Assembly: GCA_030522415.1 (NCBI GenBank)
Contig: CM060105.1
Coordinates: 19,072,277-19,136,276, forward strand
DNA: 64,000 nucleotides
Direction: 5' to 3'
Source of the DNA: Channallabes apus
Lineage: Eukaryota > Chordata > Actinopteri > Siluriformes > Clariidae
In this document: positions 11,037-20,778 of the stretch, piece after piece
Layout: each line of letters begins with the position of its first letter
Numbering within the stretch: the first letter of the stretch is position 1
The notes under the pieces: model-generated
What the model was told of the DNA's origin: nothing
Database searches by the model: none
Seen by the model: the letters and a program-made list of their open reading frames with translations, nothing else
Position numbers and translations under genes: made by a program

Positions 11037-11628
11037 ATACAAAATTATCCAGGTAGCAGATTACTCCTGTGTACGGATACTTTTTTTTATCACAATAGAA
11101 GTTGAAAAAGGTTGCTCTGCTTGAGATTATTTAAAAAGGGGGAATGGATGACTTTTAACCTCCCATTCGTCAGTGGGTTCAGGCTTACAGTTATAACAAA
11201 GAGAAAACTGGTACGATTGTCATAATTGTTGAGTTAAATTAGTTAACAATTAACAACTTCAATTATTCATTCATTCATGTTCTACAGTATACTGTACCAC
11301 TTATCCTCTACAGGGTCAAGGGGGACTGGAGCTTATCCCAGGAAACTTTGGGCACAAGGCGAGATACACCCTGGACAGGGTGCCAATCTATAACAGGGCA
11401 TAAACACACACATTAAGGCAGTGGTTCTCAAACATTTTCTGACATTCCCCACTTAAAGGGGTGGGAGCGAATTTTCAAGCCCCACTTGTCAACAAAATGA
11501 TACGAAATCGGCCAAGTTTACTATTTATTGAAATATCAATTTCTAAACCAATAAGATCAAATAACACCAAGTTCAAAACAGATAAAATACACTTGCAATT
11601 GTTATAACAGGCTTACTTCGTCACTTAT

Positions 11629-11886
11629 CTAGGGCTTTCTTTCAAAGAAGTCGAGTGGCTTATTAACGTGACTGGGGTGTGTGTCTTTCTAATTTGTTGG
11701 GTCTTGTGCTGTCTGCTGCCAGCGGTTTAAGACACAAAACACACATGGGTCTCTCCTCTGTCCCCACCATCCCCGCCATGAATCAAAGTGCAACATAGGC
11801 TTCATCATGTTTTCATTTTTGCTGGCTTTTTGGTTGATTAGGCTGATAGTGGTCCTGTTTTTTTGTGGTCCAGCTGCGTCCAACAT
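11629..11886 (-). pseudogene. hAT transposase N-terminal (BED zinc finger) relic
   Basis: The minus-strand frame from the ATG at 11886 reads MLDAAGPQKNRTT, reaches DPCVFCVLNRW with a Cys-x2-Cys pair, and meets a stop. In the same frame just after the stop it gives KDTHPSHVNKPLDFFERK. The Cys pair, the His-Pro block and the 'KPLDFFERK' stretch match the layout of the BED finger at the start of hAT transposases, which binds the element ends. The internal stop, the lost histidine context and the absent catalytic region show that it is dead. Confidence 0.7.
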
Positions 11887-12143
11887 AATTTAATACTGTT
11901 AACATAAATGAATAGGGTTGGTACAACAAATGTTTCAGTTGTAAATTAAGTTGATCCAACTCCAGTAAATTTAAATTTCAAGCCCTGGTCAACAGAATTC
12001 TGTGAAGGAAGGAAGCAGACAAACCTGAATAAAAATGATAAAACAGAGATTTTTATTTTACACCAGGAGCAACTTACAAATGAGGTCTCAATTTGAAAAG
12101 ATGTACAAAACATAAAACACCACAAATACTGTAAGTATTAATT

Positions 12144-12160
12144 AAAAAAAAAAAAAAAAA
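12144..12160. repeat. Poly-A tract
   Basis: Run of A within the hAT element. Confidence 0.9.
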
Positions 12161-12546
12161 CACCAACAGAAACGTTTTGTACTTTATAACTGTACGTTAT
12201 GACTTAAATATGACCATTAGATACGTTGGTCAGGAAACTCCTGAAGTCAGATGCAGACACACTTTCAGTCACAAACTCCTGTGAAAAAATACAGAGATAG
12301 ATATTCAATAAAAATTCATGATACTTAATTTAGCAAATGAACAATATTTATACTTTGTTCCTCTCGCTTCACAATTCATGAGAACAGACCGAAACCAGAA
12401 CCGAACCGCAGATTAAGCGTCTGTATTTTAAGTGTGATTAAAAATATAAGAAATAGCTTAAACCAAAATAACGTGACTAAACAACAAGTGACATTTATGT
12501 TCAGTATTTCGTTTCTATTGAGAAAGATGGGAATTAATTCGTCTTA

Positions 12547-12630
12547 CCTTTTCCACACGACCGCCAAACGCTTGTCTCCTCAACAAGCTGTTCTCTTCTC
12601 GCGATATTTCCGGTTTTGCTATTTCCGGTT
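12547..12630 (-). promoter_or_regulatory. Promoter-like block and first-exon donor of the hAT element
   Basis: On the minus strand two ETS-type ACCGGAAAT sites (core TTCCGG at 12608-12613 and 12623-12628 on plus) are followed by TATCGCGAGA (12597-12606), close to the TCTCGCGAGA element of housekeeping promoters. About 50 bases downstream comes AAAAG|GTAAGA, a good splice donor at 12547. This order looks like a TATA-less promoter with a short non-coding first exon feeding the transposase gene. It is predicted from motifs only. Confidence 0.6.
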
Positions 12631-13150
12631 TTCATATTGGCAAGATCTCGTTGGTTTATCTCAACATGATTGAATCTAGTACATGTTAAGTTGTTGAATT
12701 TCATGCAAATACAACATAACTTATTCATGTTTACCTTGGAAACATGAAATTATTATGTACAAAACACATATTACATTTTAGTACATGTAACAGTATGGTT
12801 GCACTTTTTCTCTGATGTTATTTTAATTTACTTGTATTAATGATTAATTTCTTTGCGTGTGATTGTTTAGTTTTGAGTGTCCCATCTTTATTGTCAATAA
12901 AGAAAAGCATGAATTAGAATAGGTACTTTCCTGTTATTTTCCACTAATTCCCTCCCGTTCATTGTGCCCCACCTGTCATGTCTGTAACCCCACTAGTGGG
13001 GCGCACCCCACACTTTGAACCACGGCATTAAGGGAACATCATTTAGCCAAATCTGCATGTTTTGGGATTAACTGCATGTTTTTGGAAACCCACCAAGCAC
13101 AGGGAGAACATGCAAACTCCACACACACAGACCCGAGACATAATTCCTCA

Positions 13151-13253
13151 ACTTTAATTAAAGACTTAACAATGATCATGCATGCTTGTTTCTTAAATCT
13201 AGAACATGTTTACCCATATCGTCATATCATACCCATATCATATTTACCATATA
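13151..13253. other. Short spacer between two transposons
   Basis: Nothing recognisable. A CATATC-rich stretch lies near 13215-13250. Confidence 0.4.
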
Positions 13254-13474
13254 CACTGTAAAAAATAAATCCTGAAAATAGTTGTTGGAAAAAAGAAATA
13301 TATGTTGGGCTAATATAATGCTGGTGTCAAAAAAGAAAAATATGTTTTCTCAATGATTGTATAAATTTCATTACTCAACTACGAAAGTTTCATCAAGGCA
13401 ACGAATAAAACTGTGTTCATGAAACATTTAACTGCACACAAACAAGTTTATGTTGGACGAACAAGAGGGACCTC

Positions 13475-13541
13475 TGCGCATGCGCAAAGCGTTCTTCCAG
13501 AATTTTCGAACTTCCCGCTATTTCCTGCCGAAATGGTGAGT
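13475..13541 (+). promoter_or_regulatory. NRF1-type promoter and first-exon donor inside the transposon
   Basis: TGCGCATGCGCA at 13475-13486 is an exact palindromic NRF1 site. It is followed by a pyrimidine-rich stretch (CTTCCCGCTATTTCCTGCC) and then AAATG|GTGAGT, with the ATG at 13533-13535 directly abutting a consensus donor at 13536. ATG-then-intron is a layout known from many short housekeeping first exons. Activity is inferred from motifs. Confidence 0.6.
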
Positions 13542-14146
13542 ACTTCATGGAAACTAACTGTCCTGCAAAGTAATTAGCAATTTTAGCTTTATAACATATA
13601 TATATTATCCAGCAGCAAGCTTTAGAACATTATATTTTCGAGTGTTTATGTATATACAGTAATTTGGAGTGTTACAGTAGTTATCTGACAATGCACTCGT
13701 TTCAGCTCCTAACGCATTTTTTTTTTTCAGATGGTATGTACATTGACATTAATGTTAATCTATGAAACCGCTAAAGTTTACTTACGTTACATACATTTTA
13801 ATCATTTTAATGACTGATAATTTCAAAGGCTATTTGAAAAAGACGACGCGTTAGTGCGCCACTGAGGGAGCTTAATGTTCTCCTTCATCATTCATTAACC
13901 TTATAGTGTCTGAAAACGGTTATAATGGCTAAACGGACATCTTTTGTCTAGGATTTTTAATGGTTTTGAACTACAAACGGTTACTTAATTAGTTATTCAT
14001 ATATTTTTATTTTTGTATTTCAGGTATTAGGGAGAATATCTGGGAAACAGTGCTTACTGCATCTGCAAACAATCTTGGAGCTTGGCAAAATTATTTCACA
14101 ACATTTATTTATTTATTTATTTTATCTTAAACTATTTCTGAGTTAA
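13533..14146 (+). other. Candidate two-exon micro-ORF in the transposon
   Basis: If the donor at 13536 is joined to the acceptor TTTTTGTATTTCAG ending at 14023, the frame continues from the ATG as MVLGRISGKQCLLHLQTIL and runs to a TAA at 14144-14146, about 41 residues in all. A second candidate acceptor, TTTTTTTTTTCAG ending at 13730, precedes ATG|GTATGT. If that 3-base exon were used it would add one in-frame Met. The peptide ends in a hydrophobic Leu/Phe/Tyr stretch partly made by a TTTA repeat. It matches no family I know and may never be made. Confidence 0.25.
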
Positions 14147-14829
14147 AGTAAATATTTTATTTTCAAATAAGCCACTGCACGTTTTTACTGAGAAATATCA
14201 GTATGTTTTGTTCCTCAAAGCAGAAGTCTATTTATCCAGTATACTGTTTTGACTGAGTGTGATATTAGTAAGCTTTGTAACATGAATGTTAAGGGCACAG
14301 TTTCATTCTTGCATTTTGGAATGTTATTTGCATATTTTGTTATAACAATGCAGCAGTTGTTTATTTGTTGAAAGAGTAGCTGGATTGCACTTAATCAATG
14401 TTGATAGTCTTTAACAGGTGTTTAAAGTTTACATAAAAAGAATATTCAAATTTAGAGGAATGTGTCATGTTATTTGAAATGTGGCCACAGTGAATAACCT
14501 ACTCAAGTAAACTTTAAGATGTAAATTTTATAATTATGCAAGCATAATTTCCAATTCAAAATGTACCTTTCAGTCAACTTGGAACATTTAATTGACACAA
14601 CATTATATTTCAATTTGAGACTGCTTGTTGGCCTAACTAGGCATGTTTATTCAGCATAGAACATTTAGTTGACAGAATGTTTTATTTCAATTTGTGTGTA
14701 CATTTAGAGGTAATCAGCACAGCAAAAACAAAATAGTTTATACAACTTAAATTGAGCCAACTAAAAATTTTAGATGCAACAGGTCACTAGAAATTTTTTA
14801 GTTGGAGTAGCAAGAATTTTTTTACAGTG

Positions 14830-16605
14830 TAGGAGTACTGTAAGGAACCATAAGGAGTACCTTTTGGACTGACTCACACCATTTTACAATTTTGCCACTT
14901 TGGTACAACTATAAACTGACCAGATGGAATTAAATGAAATTACATGTACTTAAAAAAAGAGATTCTAGTGAGATGTATCTTTCGTAAACCCTGATGCTTA
15001 TGTCATATGGTCAGTTCAATTCAGTTGAATATTTCATGTTAAATGCTTATAATAAATCAATACCTGTAAATTATTATTCGTTTAAATATAAATAATTTAA
15101 TCAGTTACAGTACATTAGTATTGATCAGCATTTAACATTAGATATTTAAGAAACTGGCAGGGACACGGCTAGTCATTATTTATCGAAAACTAAAAGTTGT
15201 ATATTGTTCTTATCTTCTATAGTTATATTTTCTATTGCTAAAGTTTATCTATATTTTATTCCATCATTTATTTCTTATTGTTAATCTTTTTTTTAAGGTC
15301 ATGTGTGGTCGTATAAGCATTTCACTTCATATCGTACTGTGTTTGAATGTGTAAGTGACAAACAAAAATTTCATTTTAAACTTGAAATATGGCCATAATA
15401 AAGTTTGTTGTAATTACCAATGTGGTAAAATTGTCCCAATGTAACATTTGGTCCAATATACAGTAATCACTGAATAATTAATTCCAGCTGTTTGTGACTG
15501 GAGATTTAAAACCAAAATAAGATCACTAACAAAATATCAAAAGAATCCAAATACAGTAGTAATCATGTGAGTGAAAGTTATATTGTGGTCAGAGGAGTTT
15601 GCTTATGGAAAGTAAGAGGTAGGAGGGATGGAGAATGATTCAGGGACCTACAGTATCTGGGAGGTGAATCTCCCAAGAAAAGGAGAAAGGTTTTCCAAGC
15701 ACACAGTCAAAAACTAATTGGAAACTGAATCTTAGAAGAACTCACCAGGAACAGAAACGACATCTCTGGCTAACCATCCAGAAAAGTTGACCAGTCAGAG
15801 AAAAGGAGGAAATACAGAAAAGTCAGTTTACAGCATTACATCAGTGTGTTGTTGAATTCTCCATTCTGATTGGTCCAAAAGACTGATTTTCTTTTATACA
15901 CATACTAGCGTTAGTACCCGTCATTGATGGGAAAAGAGTTTTTAGACTTGGCTAAGAGGTTAAAGCTAAAAACAAGCTGTTCAGCTTCAATGTATTCAGT
16001 GATATTATTGTTTCAGGTTGAAGTCCATGTACATGTCTGTCTGTCTTTCTGTATGGCAGAACTCTCTGTCCACCTTACAGTATTAATACAAAGAAATTTC
16101 GTATTTACTCCTTGTTTACGCTAAATAGTACTTCTTTCATCGTCAGCCAAACACACTCTATGTTCAGTAATCAGAGAGTGAATCACATAAAAGATATCAG
16201 AAAAGTAGCTCAGGTAAAGATGAAGATATTTCTTAGAATGACTCCAGCATGTTAAAATTCACTTATACCACTTGAGTGCTGTTATTCCAGCGAAAATATG
16301 AACTAATCCCAGTAAAAATATTCAGTTTAGTTTTTCTAATTAATATCTATTGGTGCAGGTGTTTGTTTACATTGAGCAAGTAGATTATTACTACTGTAAC
16401 TTTTTATAAAAAAAAAAAAAGTAGATTATGGAATCTGCTCGTAACTGTTTATAACCTCTTCTACTTAACATTTGGATTTCATTTATGGTAAAATAAAGAT
16501 ATAATTGAAAGAGTGAGTTCTGACCAATGTACAGACAAAACCTTGCTCTTATTTGTATAGAGAAAGAATGGAAAACTTTACCTTTAGTGATTTCTTGATA
16601 ACATT
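14830..16605. other. Non-coding; contains one copy of a local repeat
   Basis: No gene. Eight Tc1-type footprints fall between 14836 and 16392. The stretch 15051-15198 (TAAATCAATACCTGTAAATT..., ending GTCATTATTTATCGAAAACT) recurs in shortened form at 17600-17690. Confidence 0.45.
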
Positions 16606-16793
16606 TAGCAGACACTCTTATCCAGAGCGACTTACATTTTTATTTTTTTTATCTCATTACACATCTGAGAAGTTGAGGGTTAAGGGCCTTGCTCAAGGGC
16701 CCAACAGTGGCAACTTGGTGGTTGTGGGGTTTGAACCTGGGATCTTCCAAACCGTAGTCCAATGCCTTAACCACTCAGCTACCCCTGGCACAT
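16606..16793 (+). repeat. Teleost dispersed repeat ('AGAGCGACTTACA' family)
   Basis: Well preserved: TTTAGCAGACACTCTTATCC, AGAGCGACTTACATTTTTAT, GGGTTAAGGGCCTTGCTC, AAGGGCCCAACAGTGGCAAC, TTGAACCTGGGATCTTCC and CTTAACCACTCAGCTACC. A frame of 106 codons over it is not a gene. Confidence 0.85.
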
Positions 16794-18111
16794 ATGATAA
16801 TATGACTAGATTTTTTTTTTGCTGCTATAATGTAAGGAATAAAAACTTTTTCTATGGGAATTCCACACCATAAAAGCATTAACAAGTATATTCTTTATTT
16901 AATTAATACAATCTCATATCATAGTAGTAATACATAACAATACTCCATAATTCTTCTATAAGAGCATGTGCTATGCTTTTACATAATGGCCCCTTAAAAA
17001 AAACTAATTAATTCACGAGTGTTTTTGTTTTTAGAATATATTTTCACTTTAGAGCTCCTTCAGCTTGTAAAGAGGAGGACACATTTCCACCCATAAATAT
17101 TTCAGTGTTTAATTAGAAAGCTTTGCCATGCCCTCAGCATCAAGGCAATTAACTTGTGCAGGCAATAAGTTGAATGTAAATTGGCTTTATCAGGAAGGAA
17201 AGCAGGCATGCCCTTTTTCATGCATTATTCTCTGTAAATAAAAGCAGAAAACAATATCAAAATGTTATCGCAAGGCTTCTACAACTGGAATACAAGGCTT
17301 TGACAAGCCCAAGTTGTCTCCTAGTTATTTAAATGTACAGTGTGTAGTCTGTGATTTTCAAAGAATACAAGGCAAGAATTTTTTTTGACAGATTTACAGT
17401 ACTGTAATAGCTGAGAGACATCCTGAGAAACAATGTTTTTATTTTTGTGTGGAAATAGAGTCGCAGGCATATGCATGTTCTGAATTTTACAATGATAACT
17501 TATACAACGACTGCGTGCAATCACACTATACATAATAACTGAAGCACAGTGGGTAATGGGTACGGTAGTCGAGTGTGTTTCTGACACTGCCATGCTCATA
17601 GTAAATCAATGCCTGTAAATAATTATTCATTTAAATATAAATAATTCACAAAGGTAGTCATTATTAATCAAAAAACTAAAAGTCAATGCAGGAACTGATA
17701 CTGTGAGCTATGCTTTATACCTGTACCAGGCTGTGCTATACTGTACCTGTGCCCAGCTCTTTTAATTAGCTTGATCTCAAGTTGGATCTCCATTTTCTTC
17801 CTTCTCTTTTTTTTGTTTTGTATTTCACTTTTGGAAATCAAACAGCTTTAGCAGCAGGCAAACGATATTTTTAACGATGCGATGCATCAACTGTATACTA
17901 AATCAGAGATGTATATCCAGACAGCATTAAATCATTAGATCGGTGAAAACCAGGAGGTGATTCAGCCTATAATTTTGTCAGATCATGCACCTGTTTAAGA
18001 AGAAATTACCTACATAAATTTACTCCAAATTGGATATGGATGAAATTGGACGAAAATGTGTTTCTGCAAATATCTTCACCAAGAGCGATAACATCATGCA
18101 AATTGACACTA
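16794..18111. other. Non-coding; candidate conserved segment 17040-17240
   Basis: No gene or repeat recognised apart from the short local repeat at 17600-17690. Segment 17040-17240 is free of simple sequence and rich in homeodomain-type TAATTA/CAATTA cores (for example TTTAATTAGAAAGC and GGCAATTAACTTG). Conservation is not shown. Confidence 0.4.
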
Positions 18112-18304
18112 AATTGGGGAATGAGAAATCTTATTGGATGCACTGTGTGGATTAATGAGGAGGCCAGACACGACTTCTTTGAAAGGTTACGGTGCTTTTA
18201 AACATCAGAAAGTCTTTGAAAGGCTGTCAAATCGTAGTAGTGTTAAATCTGCCATTGAAGTTCAGATTAAAGTGCAACCAATCAAAGACTGGTATTCAAA
18301 AGGT
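18112..18304. repeat. Local direct repeat, copy 1
   Basis: About 190 bp from AAATTGGGGAATGAGAAATC to GACTGGTATTCAAAA. It recurs at 19437-19627 with about 90% identity by eye. No shared open frame is kept. It matches no transposon I know. Confidence 0.85.
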
Positions 18305-18340
18305 TACAGAATGAATCTGGTTTTCATGAATGAATTTTGT

Positions 18341-18368
18341 TGGTTGGTTGGTTGGTTGGTTGGTTGGT
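18341..18368. repeat. (TTGG)n microsatellite
   Basis: Seven TTGG units. Confidence 0.95.
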
Positions 18369-19436
18369 TTATTTTTAAACAACAACGACAGATTGGTCAC
18401 TTTGCTGAAATCATATTTTCCCCCCATTCTGATGTTTTATGTGGCCTGTTTCTGCATGATCTTTATCTACTGTACTCTCCTGCTGCATGCTTCCTAAAGA
18501 GAAATCCTATCTGATGCCTCTCTAAAGCCATCTGTGCTACAGTAATAAGCAGCCATCCCTCAAAGGGTTTCCACAGAGGCACCAACCAAAGAAATATTGC
18601 TAGACTAAACCCATTTTCTAAGACTTTAGAGAATTTTTTTTTTTTTTTTGTATACTTTGGTATTTTTCGTGCTTAATGCATTGCTTGAATATATGAGCAA
18701 GCTCTTCACACTCAGTAAAGCCTAAATGATTGCTTTGGAGGTTTTTGGACACATGCTATAAAACTTTATTATTATTATTTTTTTACCCCAGGGCTCTTTA
18801 ACTCCAGTCCTGGAGGACCAGCGTTTGACACTGTTTGGTGATTCTTCTGCTCCAGTACAGCTAATTTAACTAATCTGTTAATTACTACAGTACGTCCAGT
18901 GTGTGTGATTAGGCATTGGTGAATTACAAACTGTGCTGTTTTATAGAATCATTTATAAAGAAAATAATTCCACTGTTTTATTTTGCCCTGAATCTTTACC
19001 CTGAGAATCTTTTAAACACCTGACCTGTTACGGTCGGAATAGAGTATTCTAAAATATTATTGTCTGCATACTACTGTATATGAAGGTTTTCTGACAGCTG
19101 GTAGTAAGGAATTAACCTTGCAGTTTCGCAGTAATTAACGTTTGAGTATGGTACTCCTACAAATATGCTCAAGGGCTAAGGTGATATTCAAAACCACAGA
19201 GTTGTTCAGTGTGGCTTGGTGCACTCATCTGTTTTGCTTACTGCTCTATTCCAACTTAACTTTTGGCTGAACTTTTAATTTGACTGCTTTATATTGCAGC
19301 TGAGCAAATTTGCAGGAAAACAAAGAGCTCTGCCAGCGCTTGCGCTTGCTAAACGATGTACTTGCATTATTTAGCGAGGCACCTCTGTCACCATGAAGGA
19401 AGAATGAGGAGAATTAACTCCACTCAATGCCCTGCT
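18369..19436. other. Non-coding
   Basis: No gene. Poly-T lies at about 18631-18649. Footprints occur at 18468, 18538, 18886 and 19072. Confidence 0.4.
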
Positions 19437-19627
19437 AATTGGGGAATGAGAAATCTTATTAGATGCACTGTGTGGATCAATGAAAGGGACAGACACGACT
19501 TCTTTGAAAGGTTAAGGTGCTTTTAAACATCAGAAAGCCAGTGATCAGCCTGTCAAATTGTAGTAGTGTTAAATCTGCCATTGAAGTTCAGATTAAAGTG
19601 CAACCAATTAAAGATTGGTATTCAAAG
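19437..19627. repeat. Local direct repeat, copy 2
   Basis: Second copy of the 18112-18304 repeat in the same orientation, 1.3 kb downstream. Confidence 0.85.
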
Positions 19628-19915
19628 TGTTTTTTTCTTTAATACATCTTCACTTTATTTTTTTTTTTTTTTTTGTCTGAATGCTTGGAGCTCGTATGAG
19701 TGGATTGAATGATTTAGAGGCTTGATTAGTTAAAAGTATCTGTTTTTGATCTTAGTCTGCATAATAGATCTAAACCTTCACGGGGTCCTACACTTGGAGT
19801 GTTACATGTGTCCTAGCATGACCAAGTTAATCACCAACTCATTCTTTGGTATATATTCGTAATATTTTTGGGAAGGTTCTGAACAATAAACCGTCTTCAT
19901 TTCGCTAACCTGACA

Positions 19916-20045
19916 CAGGTATCTTCCTTACAACATCGAAAGAAGTAAGTCCCATCTATCCACATAGGTTGTTCAAGCCCTTATTCAGTCTTTTGTCACC
20001 TTGACATTGGACTACTGCAACCCTAAGTCTGGCAGATCTTCCCTG
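19916..20045 (+). pseudogene. LINE reverse-transcriptase fragment
   Basis: One frame reads VVQALIQSFVTLTLDYCNP, a layout typical of the C-terminal part of the reverse transcriptase of L2/CR1-like fish LINEs ('VQAL..S.V....LDYCN'). Flanks quickly lose similarity and no 3' tail can be placed. The assignment to a LINE clade is tentative. Confidence 0.55.
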
Positions 20046-20512
20046 TTCAAGTACGGTTGCATTCATTGTAACATAATCAACCCAGGCACTTCTTCACATA
20101 ATCAAACGATAAGGTCGAAACTATATACAAATCAATTTCTCTATCTCTTCCAGCTGTACTTCATGTTTGACCTTTGGTTCCTTTTCAAAAATAGAAGCTC
20201 ACAGAAGTCAGAGCATGGAGTCTAAAATTAAACTGAATGCAGGTTCCTGCTTTGAACGGAATCTGTGGAATTTTGTTTCTTCTTTTTTGGGGGGGGCTAA
20301 ATCCTTCATTGGCCATTTTTTCAATATTTATATAAATGCTGTGGCCTGAAACTAGAGTTTCTGCTCTTAACATCTCCCCAAGTTCTTGCAGATCACTTGA
20401 TATGATGTGCTGTATTTCCACCAGTGGCTGAAAACACTAGTGCTTGCCGACAAACAAGAAATGGAACCATCTTGGACTATATTTCATAGTATGCACAAGA
20501 ACCACCTTTATT
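20046..20512. other. Non-coding
   Basis: Nothing recognisable; the LINE fragment may extend into the first 200 bases. Confidence 0.35.
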
Positions 20513-20778
20513 ATAGCATTGCATTCCTTGCACCTCCAGGATCTGGGTTTGATTGCATGCATGGAGTTTGCATGTTCTCTCCATGCTTGTTGGGTTTGCT
20601 TCCAGGTACTCGGGTTTCCTCGCACAGTCCAAAGACATGCAGATTAGGCTAATTGGCGTTCCAGAATGTACCACGCCTCGTGCCCGAATTCTCCTGGAAT
20701 AGGCTGCAGGTCCCCCGTGACCCTGTATTCAGAATAAAGCAGTACAGACGATGAGTGAGTGAGTGAGTGAGTGAGTGC
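20513..20778 (+). mobile_element. tRNA-derived SINE, 5'-truncated
   Basis: Begins at the 'TTGCACCTCCAGGATCTGGG' block and keeps the body (TGCATGGAGTTTGCATGTTC, AGTCCAAAGACATGCAGATT, AGGCTAATTGGCGTTCC) and the 3' tail, which ends in a (GAGT)n run at 20751-20777. The A-box region is lost. Confidence 0.85.

Larger units (their letters stand above)
11419..13025 (-). mobile_element. hAT-type transposon, internally decayed, 8-bp TSD
   Basis: The element is 1607 bp. Its ends are CAGTGGTTCTCAAA and TTTGAACCACGG, whose reverse complement CCGTGGTTCAAA matches apart from two changes. It is bounded by a perfect 8-bp direct repeat, CATTAAGG, at 11411-11418 and 13026-13033. CAGTGGTTCTCAA is a known terminal type of hAT elements of the Charlie group. 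Read on the minus strand it keeps a promoter-like segment (12597-12628), a splice donor (12547) and a decayed BED-finger transposase start (11629-11886). The catalytic domain is missing. Confidence 0.92.
11264..13150 (-). mobile_element. SINE copy split by a hAT insertion
   Basis: The tail half (11264-11418) and body half (13026-13150) belong to one reverse-oriented SINE. The tail half contains TTATCCTCTACAGGGTCAAGG-like, GACAGGGTGCCAATC and CAGGGCATAAACACACAC blocks. The body half contains CACCAAGCACAGGGAGAAC and ATGCAAACTCCACACACACA. The two halves are separated by the element at 11419-13025. In the tail the family sequence TCTATACC reads TCTACAGTATACTGTACC, that is, with two 5-bp Tc1-type footprints. 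Confidence 0.88.
13254..14829 (+). mobile_element. CACTG-ended DNA transposon of unassigned superfamily
   Basis: The element is 1576 bp. It starts CACTGTAAAAAATAAAT and ends AATTTTTTTACAGTG, giving a 12-bp terminal inverted repeat (CACTGTAAAAAA). TA lies on both outer sides (13252-13253 and 14830-14831). Repeated 'TTGGCCTAACTAGGCATG' and 'AACTTAAATTGAGCCAACT' subterminal blocks are seen in the 3' part. A 2-bp TA duplication with CACTG ends does not clearly match CACTA elements (3-bp TSD). No transposase is present. It carries a promoter-like segment with splice signals. Two Tc1-type footprints lie within it (13655, 13673). Confidence 0.75.

Noticed and set aside
13254..14829. Assignment of the CACTG-ended element to CACTA/EnSpm
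   Set aside because: The flanks support only a 2-bp TA duplication, whereas CACTA elements make 3 bp; the superfamily is left open.
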